From NCBI GenBank assembly GCA_023301765.1, contig JALZUC010000019.1:1-64000 (forward strand): a stretch of DNA of 64,000 nucleotides. Reading direction: 5' to 3'. The position numbers and the translations under genes are program-made. Origin of the DNA: Akkermansiaceae bacterium (GTDB lineage: Bacteria > Verrucomicrobiota > Verrucomicrobiia > Verrucomicrobiales > Akkermansiaceae). Of the stretch, positions 27,866-38,211 are shown in pieces; the stretch's first letter is position 1; the number at the start of each line of letters is the position of its first letter. The notes under the pieces were generated by a model that saw nothing but the letters and a program-made list of their open reading frames with translations, was not told where the DNA came from and ran no database searches.

Positions 27866-30800
27866 ATGATCCGCTGGTTTGCCCGCAACGGCCACGCTGC
27901 CAATTTCCTGATGATCGCCATCCTCTTGGCTGGCGCATACTCGGTGATGTACAAAATCCCCACCGAAGTCTCCCCCCGTTATCAATTTAACTACATCTAC
28001 ATAAGAGTCGCCCTCCTTGGAGGAACCCCCAAGGAAGTAGAGCGAAAAGTCATCCTTCCCGTTGAAAAAGCTCTAAAAGGTCTAACTGAGATCAAAGCCC
28101 TCAGTGCCGAAGCAGGCAGTGGCCGCGGTGAATTTTACGTGATTACTCACGATGGTGTGGATATGGATAAACTACGCGCTGATATAGAATCACGTATAGA
28201 CGCCATTGACACCTTCCCCAGTGAGATAGAGCGCCCCAGAGTTCGCATACCAGACACCGCAAAGTGGCTAGAAGTCATCTCCATCGCCATCTCTGGAGAC
28301 ATGCCAGAAAAAGAACTCCAGACAGCAGCAAGGAAAGTGCGCGATGACCTCACCACACTCCCGGGAATCTCTAACGTCGACATCATCGGTGACCGTGTGG
28401 GTGAAATATCCATTGAGGTAAACCAACAAAACCTCCACAACTACGGACTCACCATTGAGGACATCTCCGGGGCAATCAGACAAAACTCCCTAGACCTATC
28501 CGCAGGATCTATCAGCACAGACGCTGCAAAAATTCTTCTGCGCTCTACTAGTCAGGCGCTGGATCGAAATGCCTTTGAAAACATCATCATCACACGCAGT
28601 AACGGCGCCGAAGTAAGACTTAAAGATGTAGCCACGGTCAAAGATAAATTTGATGATGATAAAAAGATCACACGTTTTAATGGTAAACGCTGCGTACTCG
28701 TAGAAGTAAAACGCCTAGGGGATGAAAGCTCACTACACATCGCAAACACCGTTCAGGACTACGTCGCAAACTCAGAGCAGAACTTCCCTGAAGGTGTTAC
28801 CCTCACCGTATGGGATGATGACTCCGTGAGCCTCAGAGGCCGTATCTCCACACTATTTTGGAACCTTCTCCAGGGCTGTATCCTAGTCTTTATCCTGCTA
28901 GGTATATTCCTCCGTATCTCACTCGCTTTCTGGGTGGTTATGGGCATCCCTATCAGCTTTGCAGGAGGCCTCATCTTCATGCCTGCCATGGACGTAACAG
29001 TCAACGTCATGAGCATCTTTGGATTTATCATCGTACTCGGCATAGTAGTAGATGACGCCATCGTCACCAGTGAACATATCTACTCGAAATTAAAAACTGG
29101 CATGGAGCCTCTGGAAGCCACTGTTCTGGGCACCAAGGAAATCGCTGTTCCTGTAACATTTGGTATACTAACAACAGTAGTAGCATTTATTCCACTAGCA
29201 TTCTTTGATGGCTGGCTCGGCACACTTGCACGGCAGATACCCTATGTTGTTATCCCCGTTCTGATCTTCTCACTTATCGAGTCTAAACTCATATTACCAG
29301 CACACCTACGACATGTTAAAATCAACCGCCCTAGTAGTGGTATGATTACTCGTATCCAGCAAGGAGCCGCTAATGGCCTAGATTTCATTGTAGAAAATCT
29401 ATACAAGCCTGCCATCGTTACAGCCGTTAAGTTCCGTTACGTAACACTCGCTATATTCCTAGCAATCGCCATGATTACCGTAGGATTCATCTACAGTGGC
29501 GTGATGGGATTTGAATCTATCCCAAAAGTAGACCGCTACTACATAAGAGCTAAACTCCGTATGGTAGAAGGAGCCAACTTTCAGCAAACAGACATCCAAG
29601 TCGCACAAATCAAGGACGCTGCATACGCGTTAAAAGATCAATTTACTGATGGTGAAGGTGGTAAATCTCTCATTGCCAATATCATGACTGCTACCGGAGG
29701 CAGCCCTACTAGATCATACAACAATGAACGGGAAGGATATGTATTAGTAGAAATTGTCCCTCCAAGTAAACGTAAATACCCCGGCCCAAAAAACGAAAAA
29801 ATCGCAGATGCTTGGCGTAAACTTGTCGGTCAAATCCCCGGCGCACAATCATTTTCAATCCGCACAGAAAGCTCTGGGGGCATACTACTAGGTGATGAAG
29901 AAGATATCGAAATAGAGCTACGCGGCTCAGATAACAAGGCCATGATTTCGGCAGTTCAAGAAATAAAAGATATCGTCGACAACCAACCCGGCGTGATTGG
30001 CACCCATACCAGCATCGAAAAAGAACAAAACGAATTTCAAGTCACCCTACTCCCTTACGGGCGAGAACTTAACCTCACGCAAGAACAGCTAGCTCGCCAA
30101 GTCCGGCGCGCATTCTACGGAGATGAAGCCCAGCGTATTCAGCGCGGTGAAGACAGCATTAAAGTGATGGTACGCTTACCTGCCGAAGAACGTGAATCAC
30201 TACACACACTCGATAACCTCAGAATCACTCTACCTAACAACTCCACGGTAAACCTCAATCAAGTAGCTAAGATAACACGTGGTAAATCTCCACCCAGTAT
30301 CATCCGCCAGGACGGCTCACGCGTCTACACAATCTCAGCCTCACGTGCTAGTAGAAGTGTAGATACCAACACCATTGCCGAAAACATGACCCCCATCATC
30401 AATCAAATTGTCAATGCGCACCCTAATATGAGCTGGAGATACACTGGCTCAATAGCCGAAACAAAAGAGAATAAACAGCGTATCTGGGTAACTGGCGGAC
30501 TCTTACTCTTTACCATCTTTACCCTTCTAGCCATCCCCTTCCGCTCAATTACCCAGCCCATCTTTGTCCTGTTAGCAATCCCCTTCGGGGCTGTTGGCGC
30601 TATCTTTGGTCATATTATCATGGATATCACACCATCCTTCTTTAGCTTTTTTGGTCTACTTGCCCTCACAGGCGTGGTCGTAAATGACTCTCTAGTCATG
30701 GTGGACTTTACCAATGTAAAAAGACGTGAAGGAGCCTCCGCATATGACGCTGTAATCCACTCAGGAGCTTCCAGATTCCGCCCTATCCTACTCACATCCA

Positions 30801-31003
30801 TGACCACTTTCGTAGGGCTTATACCACTCATCTTTGAGAGCTCTATCCAGGCTCAGACTCTCATACCCATGGCTGTATCACTAGCCTTTGGTATTCTCTT
30901 TGCCACTGTGATCACCCTCTTCCTTATCCCCTGCGCCTACCTCGCTACAGAAGACCTAAAAAACCTTTTCCGTAAACTCCTTGGCATGCAAGCTCAGTCA
31001 TAG
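27866..31003 (+). CDS. RND efflux pump permease (AcrB/HAE1-like)
   Basis: The 1045-residue protein has the RND layout: TM1 at the N-terminus, a periplasmic domain (about 35-330), TM2-6, a second periplasmic loop (about 545-865) and TM8-12. The proton-relay acidic pair is visible in TM4 (GIVVDDAIVTSEH), and TM10 has GVVVNDSLVMVDF, as in HAE1-type drug exporters rather than CusA/CzcA metal pumps. It is the last gene of the outer-membrane-factor/adaptor/pump operon. No local regulator was seen. Length is normal for the family. Confidence 0.95.
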   Translation: MIRWFARNGHAANFLMIAILLAGAYSVMYKIPTEVSPRYQFNYIYIRVALLGGTPKEVERKVILPVEKALKGLTEIKALSAEAGSGRGEFYVITHDGVDMDKLRADIESRIDAIDTFPSEIERPRVRIPDTAKWLEVISIAISGDMPEKELQTAARKVRDDLTTLPGISNVDIIGDRVGEISIEVNQQNLHNYGLTIEDISGAIRQNSLDLSAGSISTDAAKILLRSTSQALDRNAFENIIITRSNGAEVRLKDVATVKDKFDDDKKITRFNGKRCVLVEVKRLGDESSLHIANTVQDYVANSEQNFPEGVTLTVWDDDSVSLRGRISTLFWNLLQGCILVFILLGIFLRISLAFWVVMGIPISFAGGLIFMPAMDVTVNVMSIFGFIIVLGIVVDDAIVTSEHIYSKLKTGMEPLEATVLGTKEIAVPVTFGILTTVVAFIPLAFFDGWLGTLARQIPYVVIPVLIFSLIESKLILPAHLRHVKINRPSSGMITRIQQGAANGLDFIVENLYKPAIVTAVKFRYVTLAIFLAIAMITVGFIYSGVMGFESIPKVDRYYIRAKLRMVEGANFQQTDIQVAQIKDAAYALKDQFTDGEGGKSLIANIMTATGGSPTRSYNNEREGYVLVEIVPPSKRKYPGPKNEKIADAWRKLVGQIPGAQSFSIRTESSGGILLGDEEDIEIELRGSDNKAMISAVQEIKDIVDNQPGVIGTHTSIEKEQNEFQVTLLPYGRELNLTQEQLARQVRRAFYGDEAQRIQRGEDSIKVMVRLPAEERESLHTLDNLRITLPNNSTVNLNQVAKITRGKSPPSIIRQDGSRVYTISASRASRSVDTNTIAENMTPIINQIVNAHPNMSWRYTGSIAETKENKQRIWVTGGLLLFTIFTLLAIPFRSITQPIFVLLAIPFGAVGAIFGHIIMDITPSFFSFFGLLALTGVVVNDSLVMVDFTNVKRREGASAYDAVIHSGASRFRPILLTSMTTFVGLIPLIFESSIQAQTLIPMAVSLAFGILFATVITLFLIPCAYLATEDLKNLFRKLLGMQAQS

Positions 31004-31060
31004 CTATTAGCCTCTGCTTTTTAGAAATCTTTCTGTGAGTTCCGCCTGTTTCGTGGTTCA

Positions 31061-32428
31061 ATGCCCTCCAGAAAATTTATGGACTCCCTCTTTCCAGAAT
31101 CCATCCCCGCGGCATCTGGCCCAGTGGAAACAGCCTCAGATGCGCCGCTGGCTGCACGCATGAGACCTCTCACACTATCTGAGGTAGCAGGGCAAAGACA
31201 TATCCTTGCCGAAGGTAAGCTACTACGCCGTGCCATTGAGTCAGATCGCTTTTCTTCACTCATCTTCTACGGCCCACCAGGCACTGGTAAAACTACACTA
31301 GCAACCGTAATCGCTCAAAGTACCGATAGCCGTTTTGAAATGCTTAACGGTGTAGAATCTAATGTCGCTGAGATCCGAGAAAAAATCTCCCAAGCGGAGA
31401 AATGGCGTCAGCTACGTAGCCAGACTACCATTCTATTTATAGATGAAATACACCGCTTTAACAAAGCACAACAAGACGTCCTACTACCCCACGTCGAGCG
31501 TGGCACGGTAAGGTTCATCGGTGCCACCACACATAATCCATACTTCTACGTTAATTCCCCACTCGTCTCACGGTCTCAAATCTTTCAACTAGAACCAATT
31601 CCTAACGAAGACCTCATCAGCCTCATGCATCGCTCCATCTCTGATGACACGCGTGGCCTTGGTAAACTTCAAATCACCGCAGCCCCCGCGGCACTTGCAC
31701 ACATTGCAGAGAAATCAGATGGTGATGCCCGCCGCTGCCTCACAGCATTAGAACTGGCCGCTTTCACCACACCCGAAGGTAAAACCGGTGATATCCACAT
31801 TACGCTCGAAGTAGCCGAGGAGTCCATACAGCAAAAAGCCATCGTCTACGATGCAGATGGAGATGCTCACTATGATACTATATCCGCATTTATCAAATCT
31901 ATCCGCGGCTCAGATCCAGATGCCGCCCTCTACTGGCTCGCAAAAATGCTCACTGCAGGAGAAGACCCTCGCTTCATTGCACGTAGACTCGTCATCTCAG
32001 CTAGTGAAGACATCGGCCTAGCAGACTCTAATGCCCTGCGTGTAGCCATGGACGCCCAACAAGCCTATGAATTTATTGGTATGCCCGAAGGCCGTATCCC
32101 CCTAGCACACGCCACCGTCTACCTCGCCACCGCACCTAAGTCGAACTCAGCCTACGCAGCGCTGGGAGCAGCCATACAAGATATTAAAGAAGGCCGTACC
32201 CTTGCCGTCCCAAAACATCTCAGAACTACCACATGTAAAAAAATCGCTAAAGCATCTGGCACCACCACTGAGGAGCTTACCTATTTTTATGCTCACGACT
32301 ATGAAGGCAGCTACGTGCCACAAGCATATTTACCAGAGGGTAAAACCTACTACACCCCCACGGAAAACGGGCTAGAAAAACGTATCAAAGAACGTCTAAA
32401 TTACTGGAGGGAAAATTATAAAACTTAA
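31061..32428 (+). CDS. rarA: Replication-associated recombination protein A (RarA/MgsA)
   Basis: The 455-residue AAA+ clamp-loader-like ATPase acts at stalled forks. [20 protein letters not shown] opens the conserved part; Walker [14 protein letters not shown], Walker [17 protein letters not shown] and sensor 1 [20 protein letters not shown] follow. The MgsA C-terminal part has [20 protein letters not shown] and [14 protein letters not shown], the family's strongest signature. A second possible start at 31079 would remove six residues. The product is complete. Confidence 0.96.
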   Translation: MPSRKFMDSLFPESIPAASGPVETASDAPLAARMRPLTLSEVAGQRHILAEGKLLRRAIESDRFSSLIFYGPPGTGKTTLATVIAQSTDSRFEMLNGVESNVAEIREKISQAEKWRQLRSQTTILFIDEIHRFNKAQQDVLLPHVERGTVRFIGATTHNPYFYVNSPLVSRSQIFQLEPIPNEDLISLMHRSISDDTRGLGKLQITAAPAALAHIAEKSDGDARRCLTALELAAFTTPEGKTGDIHITLEVAEESIQQKAIVYDADGDAHYDTISAFIKSIRGSDPDAALYWLAKMLTAGEDPRFIARRLVISASEDIGLADSNALRVAMDAQQAYEFIGMPEGRIPLAHATVYLATAPKSNSAYAALGAAIQDIKEGRTLAVPKHLRTTTCKKIAKASGTTTEELTYFYAHDYEGSYVPQAYLPEGKTYYTPTENGLEKRIKERLNYWRENYKT

Positions 32429-32439
32429 CTAATAAGAAT

Positions 32440-32490
32440 AAAAAAAGCCGCCCGCATCCGGATACCCCCCAGTAACAGACGCGAACGACC
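32440..32490 (-). terminator. Probable intrinsic terminator of the YHS-domain gene
   Basis: On the minus strand GTCGTTCGCGT pairs with ATGCGGGCGGC (several G-U pairs) around a loop of about 21 nt, then T7. It lies 25 bp past the stop at 32515. Confidence 0.6.
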
Positions 32491-32514
32491 ACCCTTAATA
32501 CTCAAGAAAACTGA

Positions 32515-32973
32515 CTACTTTTTCATTTCCATCTCTTTTTTCTTCATTTCCATTTTTTTCCAGTGTGAATCAGCCTTAACAAGGTGCCCTGCAGTGCCTT
32601 TAGCAAACATCCCCTGAATTTTAGCATTCTTGTTCAAATAGATTTTTCCATCAATAACGGTAAATGCGGTAGGGTCTGACTCAAATTTCTTTCCGAGGCT
32701 CATACCGAATGCGCAGTACCCATCATATTGAGGAAGAAACTTAGCCGGCTCTTTATCAAACATTGCCTTAGTTCCTGCACTCACAAACTGGTAAGTCTTG
32801 CCATTATACTCTGAAGTAAACTTATCAGTGCCCATATTAGCTTTACCAGCAGCTATGTAACAAACTGGACAATATCCACCGAGAGCGAGCTCCTTTTTCA
32901 TCTCTTTGGTAGGCGCAGCGTTAACACTGAATGTAAGTGCTATAAAAACGGTGATCATTTTAATTAATTTCAT
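32515..32973 (-). CDS. Secreted YHS-domain protein
   Basis: The 152-residue protein has a signal peptide (MKLIKMITVFIALTFSVNA), then a YHS-type metal-binding unit: GGYCPVCYIAAGK, YNGKTYQFVSAGTKAMFDKE, PAKFLPQYDGYCAFGMSLG. The cysteines of CPVC and the YCAFGMS stretch are the probable metal ligands. The mature end is a Lys/Met/Glu-rich tail. YHS proteins of this secreted type are often linked to copper or other metal handling; that is inference here. The gene is divergent from grpE. Confidence 0.85.
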   Translation of the reverse strand: MKLIKMITVFIALTFSVNAAPTKEMKKELALGGYCPVCYIAAGKANMGTDKFTSEYNGKTYQFVSAGTKAMFDKEPAKFLPQYDGYCAFGMSLGKKFESDPTAFTVIDGKIYLNKNAKIQGMFAKGTAGHLVKADSHWKKMEMKKKEMEMKK

Positions 32974-33130
32974 ATCTATTATTTGGTTCTAGTTTTGGTT
33001 TACCCATGGATGGCCTAGACTAACTAGCCTTCATCACCTGGATAGCAGTAAGAGTGAGCTCCCTCTAAACTATTCCATCAAAGTTCATTCCTCAAGTATC
33101 AGTCAATCTGCAAAAAACAATCAAAAGGGC

Positions 33131-33146
33131 TTAGCACCATGGTGTT
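33131..33146. promoter_or_regulatory. Palindrome upstream of grpE
   Basis: CACCATGGTG (33135-33144) is a perfect 10-bp palindrome inside TTAGCACC...GGTGTT, 41 bp before the grpE start. The left half (TTAGCAC) equals a CIRCE half-site but the right half and the 9-bp spacer of CIRCE are missing. A heat-shock operator role is only a guess. Confidence 0.3.
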
Positions 33147-33186
33147 CTTTTTTTACCCCTTGCTTGACGAAACGCCATAGCTAGCT

Positions 33187-33840
33187 ATGAGTTTCGCCAT
33201 GCAAGAGTCAATGCAGGGCAAGGAAGAAAATATCACTGAAGAAAACGAGGCTGACACCACTACTCCTGAGCAAGAAGTAGCTAACTCCGCCTCGGCGGAT
33301 AAGGATGCCACTGAGGAGACCTCAGAACCTGAGCTAGACCCTATGGAAGCTCTTCAGCTGGAAGTCGCCAAGTGGAAAGATCAAGCCATCCGTAGTGCAG
33401 CTGAGCTAGATAATTACCGCAAGCGTATGGCACGTGAAAAGCAAGACTCCGTACGCTACGGAAACCAGCGCCTACTAGAAGAACTTCTCCCAGTACTAGA
33501 TAACTTTAATATGGGCATGCAAGCAGCAGCCCAAGAACAAGGATCTATGCTCTACATGGGTATGGATATGGTGCAAAAGCAGATTATCGAATTCCTATCT
33601 GCGCAGGGCGTAGAAGAAGTACCCGCAGACGCCGGCTCCGAGTTTGACCCCAATGTTCACGAGGCCATCAGCCAAGAAATAAGTGAGGAAGTTGAGGACG
33701 GTAAAATCATCCGTGTAATCCGTAAAGGCTACCGTATAGGTGAACGCCTACTACGCCCATCCAATGTCACTATAGCTCAAACTGAATCCCCTGAAGAATC
33801 AGTAGATAGCGAAACAGCACCTCAATCAGAAAGCGAATAA
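33187..33840 (+). CDS. grpE: GrpE nucleotide exchange factor
   Basis: The 217-residue co-chaperone releases ADP from DnaK. After an acidic N-terminal tail (about 1-60) come the long coiled coil ([20 protein letters not shown]) and the head domain ending in [20 protein letters not shown], the family's most conserved motif. It begins the grpE-dnaJ-rsmE run; only 2 bp separate it from dnaJ. dnaK is not in the window. Confidence 0.96.
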   Translation: MSFAMQESMQGKEENITEENEADTTTPEQEVANSASADKDATEETSEPELDPMEALQLEVAKWKDQAIRSAAELDNYRKRMAREKQDSVRYGNQRLLEELLPVLDNFNMGMQAAAQEQGSMLYMGMDMVQKQIIEFLSAQGVEEVPADAGSEFDPNVHEAISQEISEEVEDGKIIRVIRKGYRIGERLLRPSNVTIAQTESPEESVDSETAPQSESE

Positions 33841-33842
33841 AC

Positions 33843-35000
33843 ATGGCTACCAAACGCGATTACTACGATGTTCTTGGAGCCTCCAAGGATGCTTCAGCTT
33901 CTGAGCTTAAAAAAGCTTACCGCAAACTAGCACTCAAATATCACCCAGATAAAAATCCTGATGATGCTAAAGCAGAGGAGCAGTTCAAAGAACTCGGAGA
34001 GGCCTATGAAGCGCTGAGTGATGAAGACAAACGTGCTGCCTATGATCGCTACGGACACGCCGCCTTTGAAAACGGTGGTGGTGGCGGCGGCGGCGGTTTC
34101 GGCGGTGGTGGTGGCTTTCATGATGCTTCAGATATTTTCTCCCAAGTCTTTGGCGGCGGCGGTGGCTTTGAAGATCTCTTTGGTGGCGGTGGTGGAAGAC
34201 GTCGCAGAAAACCTTCAGGTAGACAGCCAGGAAGCGATCTACGCTATGACTTAGAGATCTCTCTCGAAGAAGCTGCAGAAGGCATCCAGAAAGAACTCGA
34301 AATCGAAAAACTCGAAGCCTGTGATAGCTGTAATAGCAGTGGCTCCAAAAGTGGTAATGGCAGATCAACCTGTACTACCTGTGGCGGCCATGGAGTGGTA
34401 ACTCGTCAAGGTGGCATTTTTATTCAGCAAATAGAATGCCCAGCCTGCCACGGCTCTGGTCAGACTATATCTGACCCATGCTCAGACTGTAGCGGAGAAG
34501 GACGAAAAACAGAAACCTCACGTATCAAAATCAACATCCCAGCTGGTGTAGATGATGGCACACGCCTCAGATCCACTGGTAATGGCGATGCCGGTATGCG
34601 CGGGGGTCAGCCTGGCGACCTCTACGTTTTCCTCCATATCAAAAAGCACGAAATTTTTGAACGTGATGGTGATGACCTCTTCTGTGAGGTTCCTATGCCC
34701 TTCTCTACAGCGGCCCTAGGTGGTGAACTAGAAGTCCCCACGCTAGAAGGGCGTTCATCCATCAAAGTACCTGCCGGCACTCAGGGAGGCACCACCTTCA
34801 GGCTACGTAACCGTGGCATCAAAGATCTGCGCACAGGAGGAAAAGGAGACCTACACATTGAAGTGCAGGTAGAAGTCCCCACAAAGCTTAACAGTGAGCA
34901 GAAAGATAAGCTTACTGAATTTTCTGAATCTATCGGTGAAGAAAATAACCCCATGCAGGAATCATTCTTCGAGAAAGCTAAAAAATTCTTTGGTGCCTAA
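33843..35000 (+). CDS. dnaJ: Chaperone protein DnaJ (type I)
   Basis: The 385-residue Hsp40 stimulates DnaK ATPase and delivers substrates. Residues 5-70 are the J domain with the HPD motif (KYHPDKN). A long Gly/Phe linker (about 76-122) contains three oligo-glycine runs. The zinc-finger domain (about 158-230) has four CxxCxGxG-type repeats: [32 protein letters not shown]. The C-terminal substrate-binding domains follow, with [17 protein letters not shown]. The first zinc repeat has Ser in place of the first Gly. Confidence 0.97.
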   Translation: MATKRDYYDVLGASKDASASELKKAYRKLALKYHPDKNPDDAKAEEQFKELGEAYEALSDEDKRAAYDRYGHAAFENGGGGGGGGFGGGGGFHDASDIFSQVFGGGGGFEDLFGGGGGRRRRKPSGRQPGSDLRYDLEISLEEAAEGIQKELEIEKLEACDSCNSSGSKSGNGRSTCTTCGGHGVVTRQGGIFIQQIECPACHGSGQTISDPCSDCSGEGRKTETSRIKINIPAGVDDGTRLRSTGNGDAGMRGGQPGDLYVFLHIKKHEIFERDGDDLFCEVPMPFSTAALGGELEVPTLEGRSSIKVPAGTQGGTTFRLRNRGIKDLRTGGKGDLHIEVQVEVPTKLNSEQKDKLTEFSESIGEENNPMQESFFEKAKKFFGA

Positions 35001-35031
35001 TCCTAGCATGTAGGCATAGCTCTCAGAGATT

Positions 35032-35760
35032 ATGAACCGCTACTACCTACCTTCCTCAGAATGGCAGAGCCACACGCTATGCATAACTGGCGAAGAGGCG
35101 CGCCATGCCACACGTGTCATGCGCGTGCAGCTAGGTGCACAGGTAGAAATTATCGATGGCTGTGGGAAATCCGCCGTCTGTATTATTACACACATCGAAC
35201 GCAGTATTTTACACTGTGAGATTCAACACCAGAAATCTCACCCAGCCCCGCAGTTCCCCGTCACCCTCTGCCAGTCTATTCCCAAGGGAGGTAATATGGA
35301 ACTTATCGTCCAGAAAGCTGTTGAGCTAGGAGTAAATACCATCCAGCCACTCATAACCCAACGCACCGTAGCTAGGCCAGATACACTCGAAAAAAAACAA
35401 GCTAAGTGGCAACGCATCGCACTAGAAGCCTGTAAACAGTGTGGCCAGAACTACCTCCCAAAAGTAGCTGCACCACTTAATTTCCAACCATGGATCTCTC
35501 AGCTGGAAAAATTTGACACCTCCATCATCGCCTCTCTGGATGATCAAGCTCTCCACCTCAAAGAGCACCTAACAAATAACCCTCTAAAAGGTAGCATAGC
35601 ACTGCTCATCGGACCAGAGGGAGACTTCTCCCCAGATGAATACACTCAGGCCTATAATGCTGGGTTTCAGCCGATCAGCTTCGGAGGGATTATCATGCGC
35701 GTGGAAACGGCATCAATATACGGCCTAAGCGTCATTCAGCACGAGATTACGTCTAGCTAA
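35032..35760 (+). CDS. rsmE: 16S rRNA (uracil1498-N3)-methyltransferase
   Basis: The 242-residue SPOUT-class enzyme methylates U1498 of 16S rRNA. A PUA-like N-terminus (about 1-70, HATRVMRVQLGAQVEIIDG) precedes the knotted methyltransferase domain with QSIPKGGNMELIVQKAVELG, the cofactor loop LLIGPEGDFSPDE and the end motif IIMRVETASIYGLSV (usually ILRxETA). It follows dnaJ by 31 bp, a common bacterial linkage. Confidence 0.95.
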   Translation: MNRYYLPSSEWQSHTLCITGEEARHATRVMRVQLGAQVEIIDGCGKSAVCIITHIERSILHCEIQHQKSHPAPQFPVTLCQSIPKGGNMELIVQKAVELGVNTIQPLITQRTVARPDTLEKKQAKWQRIALEACKQCGQNYLPKVAAPLNFQPWISQLEKFDTSIIASLDDQALHLKEHLTNNPLKGSIALLIGPEGDFSPDEYTQAYNAGFQPISFGGIIMRVETASIYGLSVIQHEITSS

Positions 35761-35933
35761 TTTCTCTGCATTTGCTTTTAAAATCCATCATCAGCTGAAT
35801 CATAACGGCCTTATTATAAATAGGTTGCATGTGAACATGGTCACTATTTACTAGCTTTCTAAGACTAGTTTGACACCGCCATAGTAATCGAGTATTTTGA
35901 TATTCTATCCTTATTTTAAAAGAATATCATTTT

Positions 35934-38195
35934 ATGGGCTCATCATTGTTATCACTTACACATACCGCCGCTGCTATCCTCTTCACCGCCACCGCCCTAC
36001 CGCTAAGTGCATGGTCGCCAGGCACTGGAAACGAAGCAGCAACCGTAGGATTCTCTGTAGATACAAAATCACGGAATGATGTGATATCTTTTTGGCACTG
36101 TGTTTATATGGAGTCTGAAGGTTTTGAGAATACCCCTCCCTCATCCCTGAACTTTAAAAATGATGTACAACGCAGAGTAAACTATTACCGTGCAATGGCA
36201 GGGCTAAATGCCAATATTAACCTCACAAGCAGCGCTACTGTTATTATTAATACTGCCACCCCTTCTGTAGCAAGCCCCAGCCCCACCACTACCAAACAAG
36301 AGGCTGCTCAAGCCGCCGCTGAAATGCTCTCAGCAAACTCATCAGAGTTTATCGCACCCAATGGAGGAGTGGCTAATGGCACTCAAAATCCTCATTCCCC
36401 CCCTAGTAGCTGGTCTTCAGATGGAGCCGTCGCCCGTAATGGCGCATTTAACTCAAATCTAGCAGTAGGGGTTTACGGACCAGCTGCCATTGACGCCTAC
36501 ATTTCTGAGGATGCTCAGTCCGCAGCTGGCTCTGAGAATGATGAAGTAGGCCATCGCCGGTTAATCCTTCAAACTCGCCTTCAAGAACTTGCTACTGGTG
36601 ATACTACAGGTAGTGGGGATACTAGTAATGGAGGAAGCTTCGATGCAAATGCACTCTACATTAGAGGTAACCTATTAAGCTCTCCTCCCATACAATTTGT
36701 TCCATGGCCAAATTCTGGATATATCCCAGAAGCCATTACTCCTGAGCGATGGTCACTTAGCTATCCAGGCGCAGACTTCACCTCTGCAGTGGTAAATGTA
36801 ACAAATGTAACTGGAGCGAACCTACCAGTCACTATCCAGTCTACCTCTGCTAACTTTGGTGATGAAACCATCATCTGGCAATTTAACCAAAGCCTTCCTA
36901 CTGCCGTAATCACAGACCAAGTATACAACATTAGTATATCTAACATAGGTATTAATGGCTCAGTTATAAATCATAGTTACCAAGTAATCGTTATTAATCC
37001 AGACCGCCTTTCAGAAAGTACCGACCTCATCGGCAGCTCTACCCCTCCAGATAGCGGCGCTAACTACTTCTTTAATCCAGTAGATCACGCAGAGGAATAC
37101 GAACTTGATGTATCAACTCTAATAAATGCCACTTGGAATGAAGGTGCTGAAAACTCTGAAATAAATGTTAATCCCGTCACCATCATTGACAACACAGATA
37201 TCGCGTATGAATTACGCTCTTCTTTTACAAGTACAGTCGGAAATGGCAATTTCTGGGATACAGGAACGCAAGCATTTAGACTAGCATTCCCCAGAAATGA
37301 AATAGGAGCCTTCCAAGCATTTGAGATAAACCGCACCCTAATCCCTCGGGCAGATGGCGCCATTAAATTCCGCCTACGCAGGGGATTTATAGGTAATGCC
37401 ACCGAGTTTGCCGTTCAGTCTTCCATAGACGGTGGTGCCACCTGGAATGACCGTGCCGTTTTTAATGGTAGTAGTAGCGGTCTAGTAGACTCAGCCTTCA
37501 ACTCGCAGACTATCAACCTTCCCAATACTGGCACAGAGACTCTCGTGCGCTTTGTTATACGCCAAGTTGGGCTTAATGGCGTTTTCAGCTTTGATAACCC
37601 AGCTGTTAGCTCGTTCGAAATTGGTGTTTTTCTCGACAATATTGAACCAGTAAACTGCGATACCCTAGAGTCACTCCCAGCCACAACTTATGGCGCAAGT
37701 GTAAGCTCGGTACCTCTTAATAACACTACAGGAGGAGGCACACTCGTAACTGACGCCACTTATACTCTCCGCCTTCGCGTCAGAGTGGGTTGTCACTGGT
37801 TTCCCTTTGGCCAATCACTTGATGTAACACCTACTCCAGCGGCCAGCCTCAGTGCTTATGATCTATGGTTTCGTGGACAGTTCGCCATTATTGGTAGTTT
37901 CTCTGATGATTATGACCAGGATGGTATCTCCAACGGTGCCGAGCGTATATTTGGCCTGAATCCACTCGATTCATCTGATGCTAGCGCAGCTCTCACTCCA
38001 GTAATTTCTGCAGGAAATTTACAGCTTAGTCACCCAGTTATACCCAATGAAATGATCACGGCAGAATACTCCACCACGCTTCTACCTAACAGCTGGACCC
38101 CTGCAACAGTCAATATATCCAACGGCATAGCAACCGCTTCAGTATCAGTAACTCACAGCGATTCCTGCTTTATCCGTTGGATCACTAATCCTTAA
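35934..38195 (+). CDS. Secreted CAP-domain protein with C-terminal type-3-repeat-like segment
   Basis: The 753-residue protein has a signal peptide (to about residue 27). Residues about 60-260 look like a CAP/SCP-PR1 domain: VQRRVNYYRAMAGLNANINL, the AAAEMLSAN helix, and the ENDEVGHRRLIL segment. The middle (about 420-580) is beta-rich with FRLRRGFIGNATEFAVQSSI and SIDGGATWND, reminiscent of MAM/jelly-roll folds. Near residue 660 a calcium-type DYDQDGISNGAERIFGLNPL repeat appears, then a beta C-terminus with EYSTTLLPNSW, common at the end of large verrucomicrobial secreted proteins. Ligand and function unknown. Confidence 0.8.
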   Translation: MGSSLLSLTHTAAAILFTATALPLSAWSPGTGNEAATVGFSVDTKSRNDVISFWHCVYMESEGFENTPPSSLNFKNDVQRRVNYYRAMAGLNANINLTSSATVIINTATPSVASPSPTTTKQEAAQAAAEMLSANSSEFIAPNGGVANGTQNPHSPPSSWSSDGAVARNGAFNSNLAVGVYGPAAIDAYISEDAQSAAGSENDEVGHRRLILQTRLQELATGDTTGSGDTSNGGSFDANALYIRGNLLSSPPIQFVPWPNSGYIPEAITPERWSLSYPGADFTSAVVNVTNVTGANLPVTIQSTSANFGDETIIWQFNQSLPTAVITDQVYNISISNIGINGSVINHSYQVIVINPDRLSESTDLIGSSTPPDSGANYFFNPVDHAEEYELDVSTLINATWNEGAENSEINVNPVTIIDNTDIAYELRSSFTSTVGNGNFWDTGTQAFRLAFPRNEIGAFQAFEINRTLIPRADGAIKFRLRRGFIGNATEFAVQSSIDGGATWNDRAVFNGSSSGLVDSAFNSQTINLPNTGTETLVRFVIRQVGLNGVFSFDNPAVSSFEIGVFLDNIEPVNCDTLESLPATTYGASVSSVPLNNTTGGGTLVTDATYTLRLRVRVGCHWFPFGQSLDVTPTPAASLSAYDLWFRGQFAIIGSFSDDYDQDGISNGAERIFGLNPLDSSDASAALTPVISAGNLQLSHPVIPNEMITAEYSTTLLPNSWTPATVNISNGIATASVSVTHSDSCFIRWITNP

Positions 38196-38211
38196 CTACT
38201 TCTATGGAGTT

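Noticed and set aside
33131-33146. CIRCE element before grpE
   Set aside because: Only the left half-site TTAGCAC is present; the spacer and right half do not fit CIRCE.
34070-34200. Direct repeats rich in GGTGGC
   Set aside because: They encode the Gly/Phe linker of DnaJ and are normal for that family.
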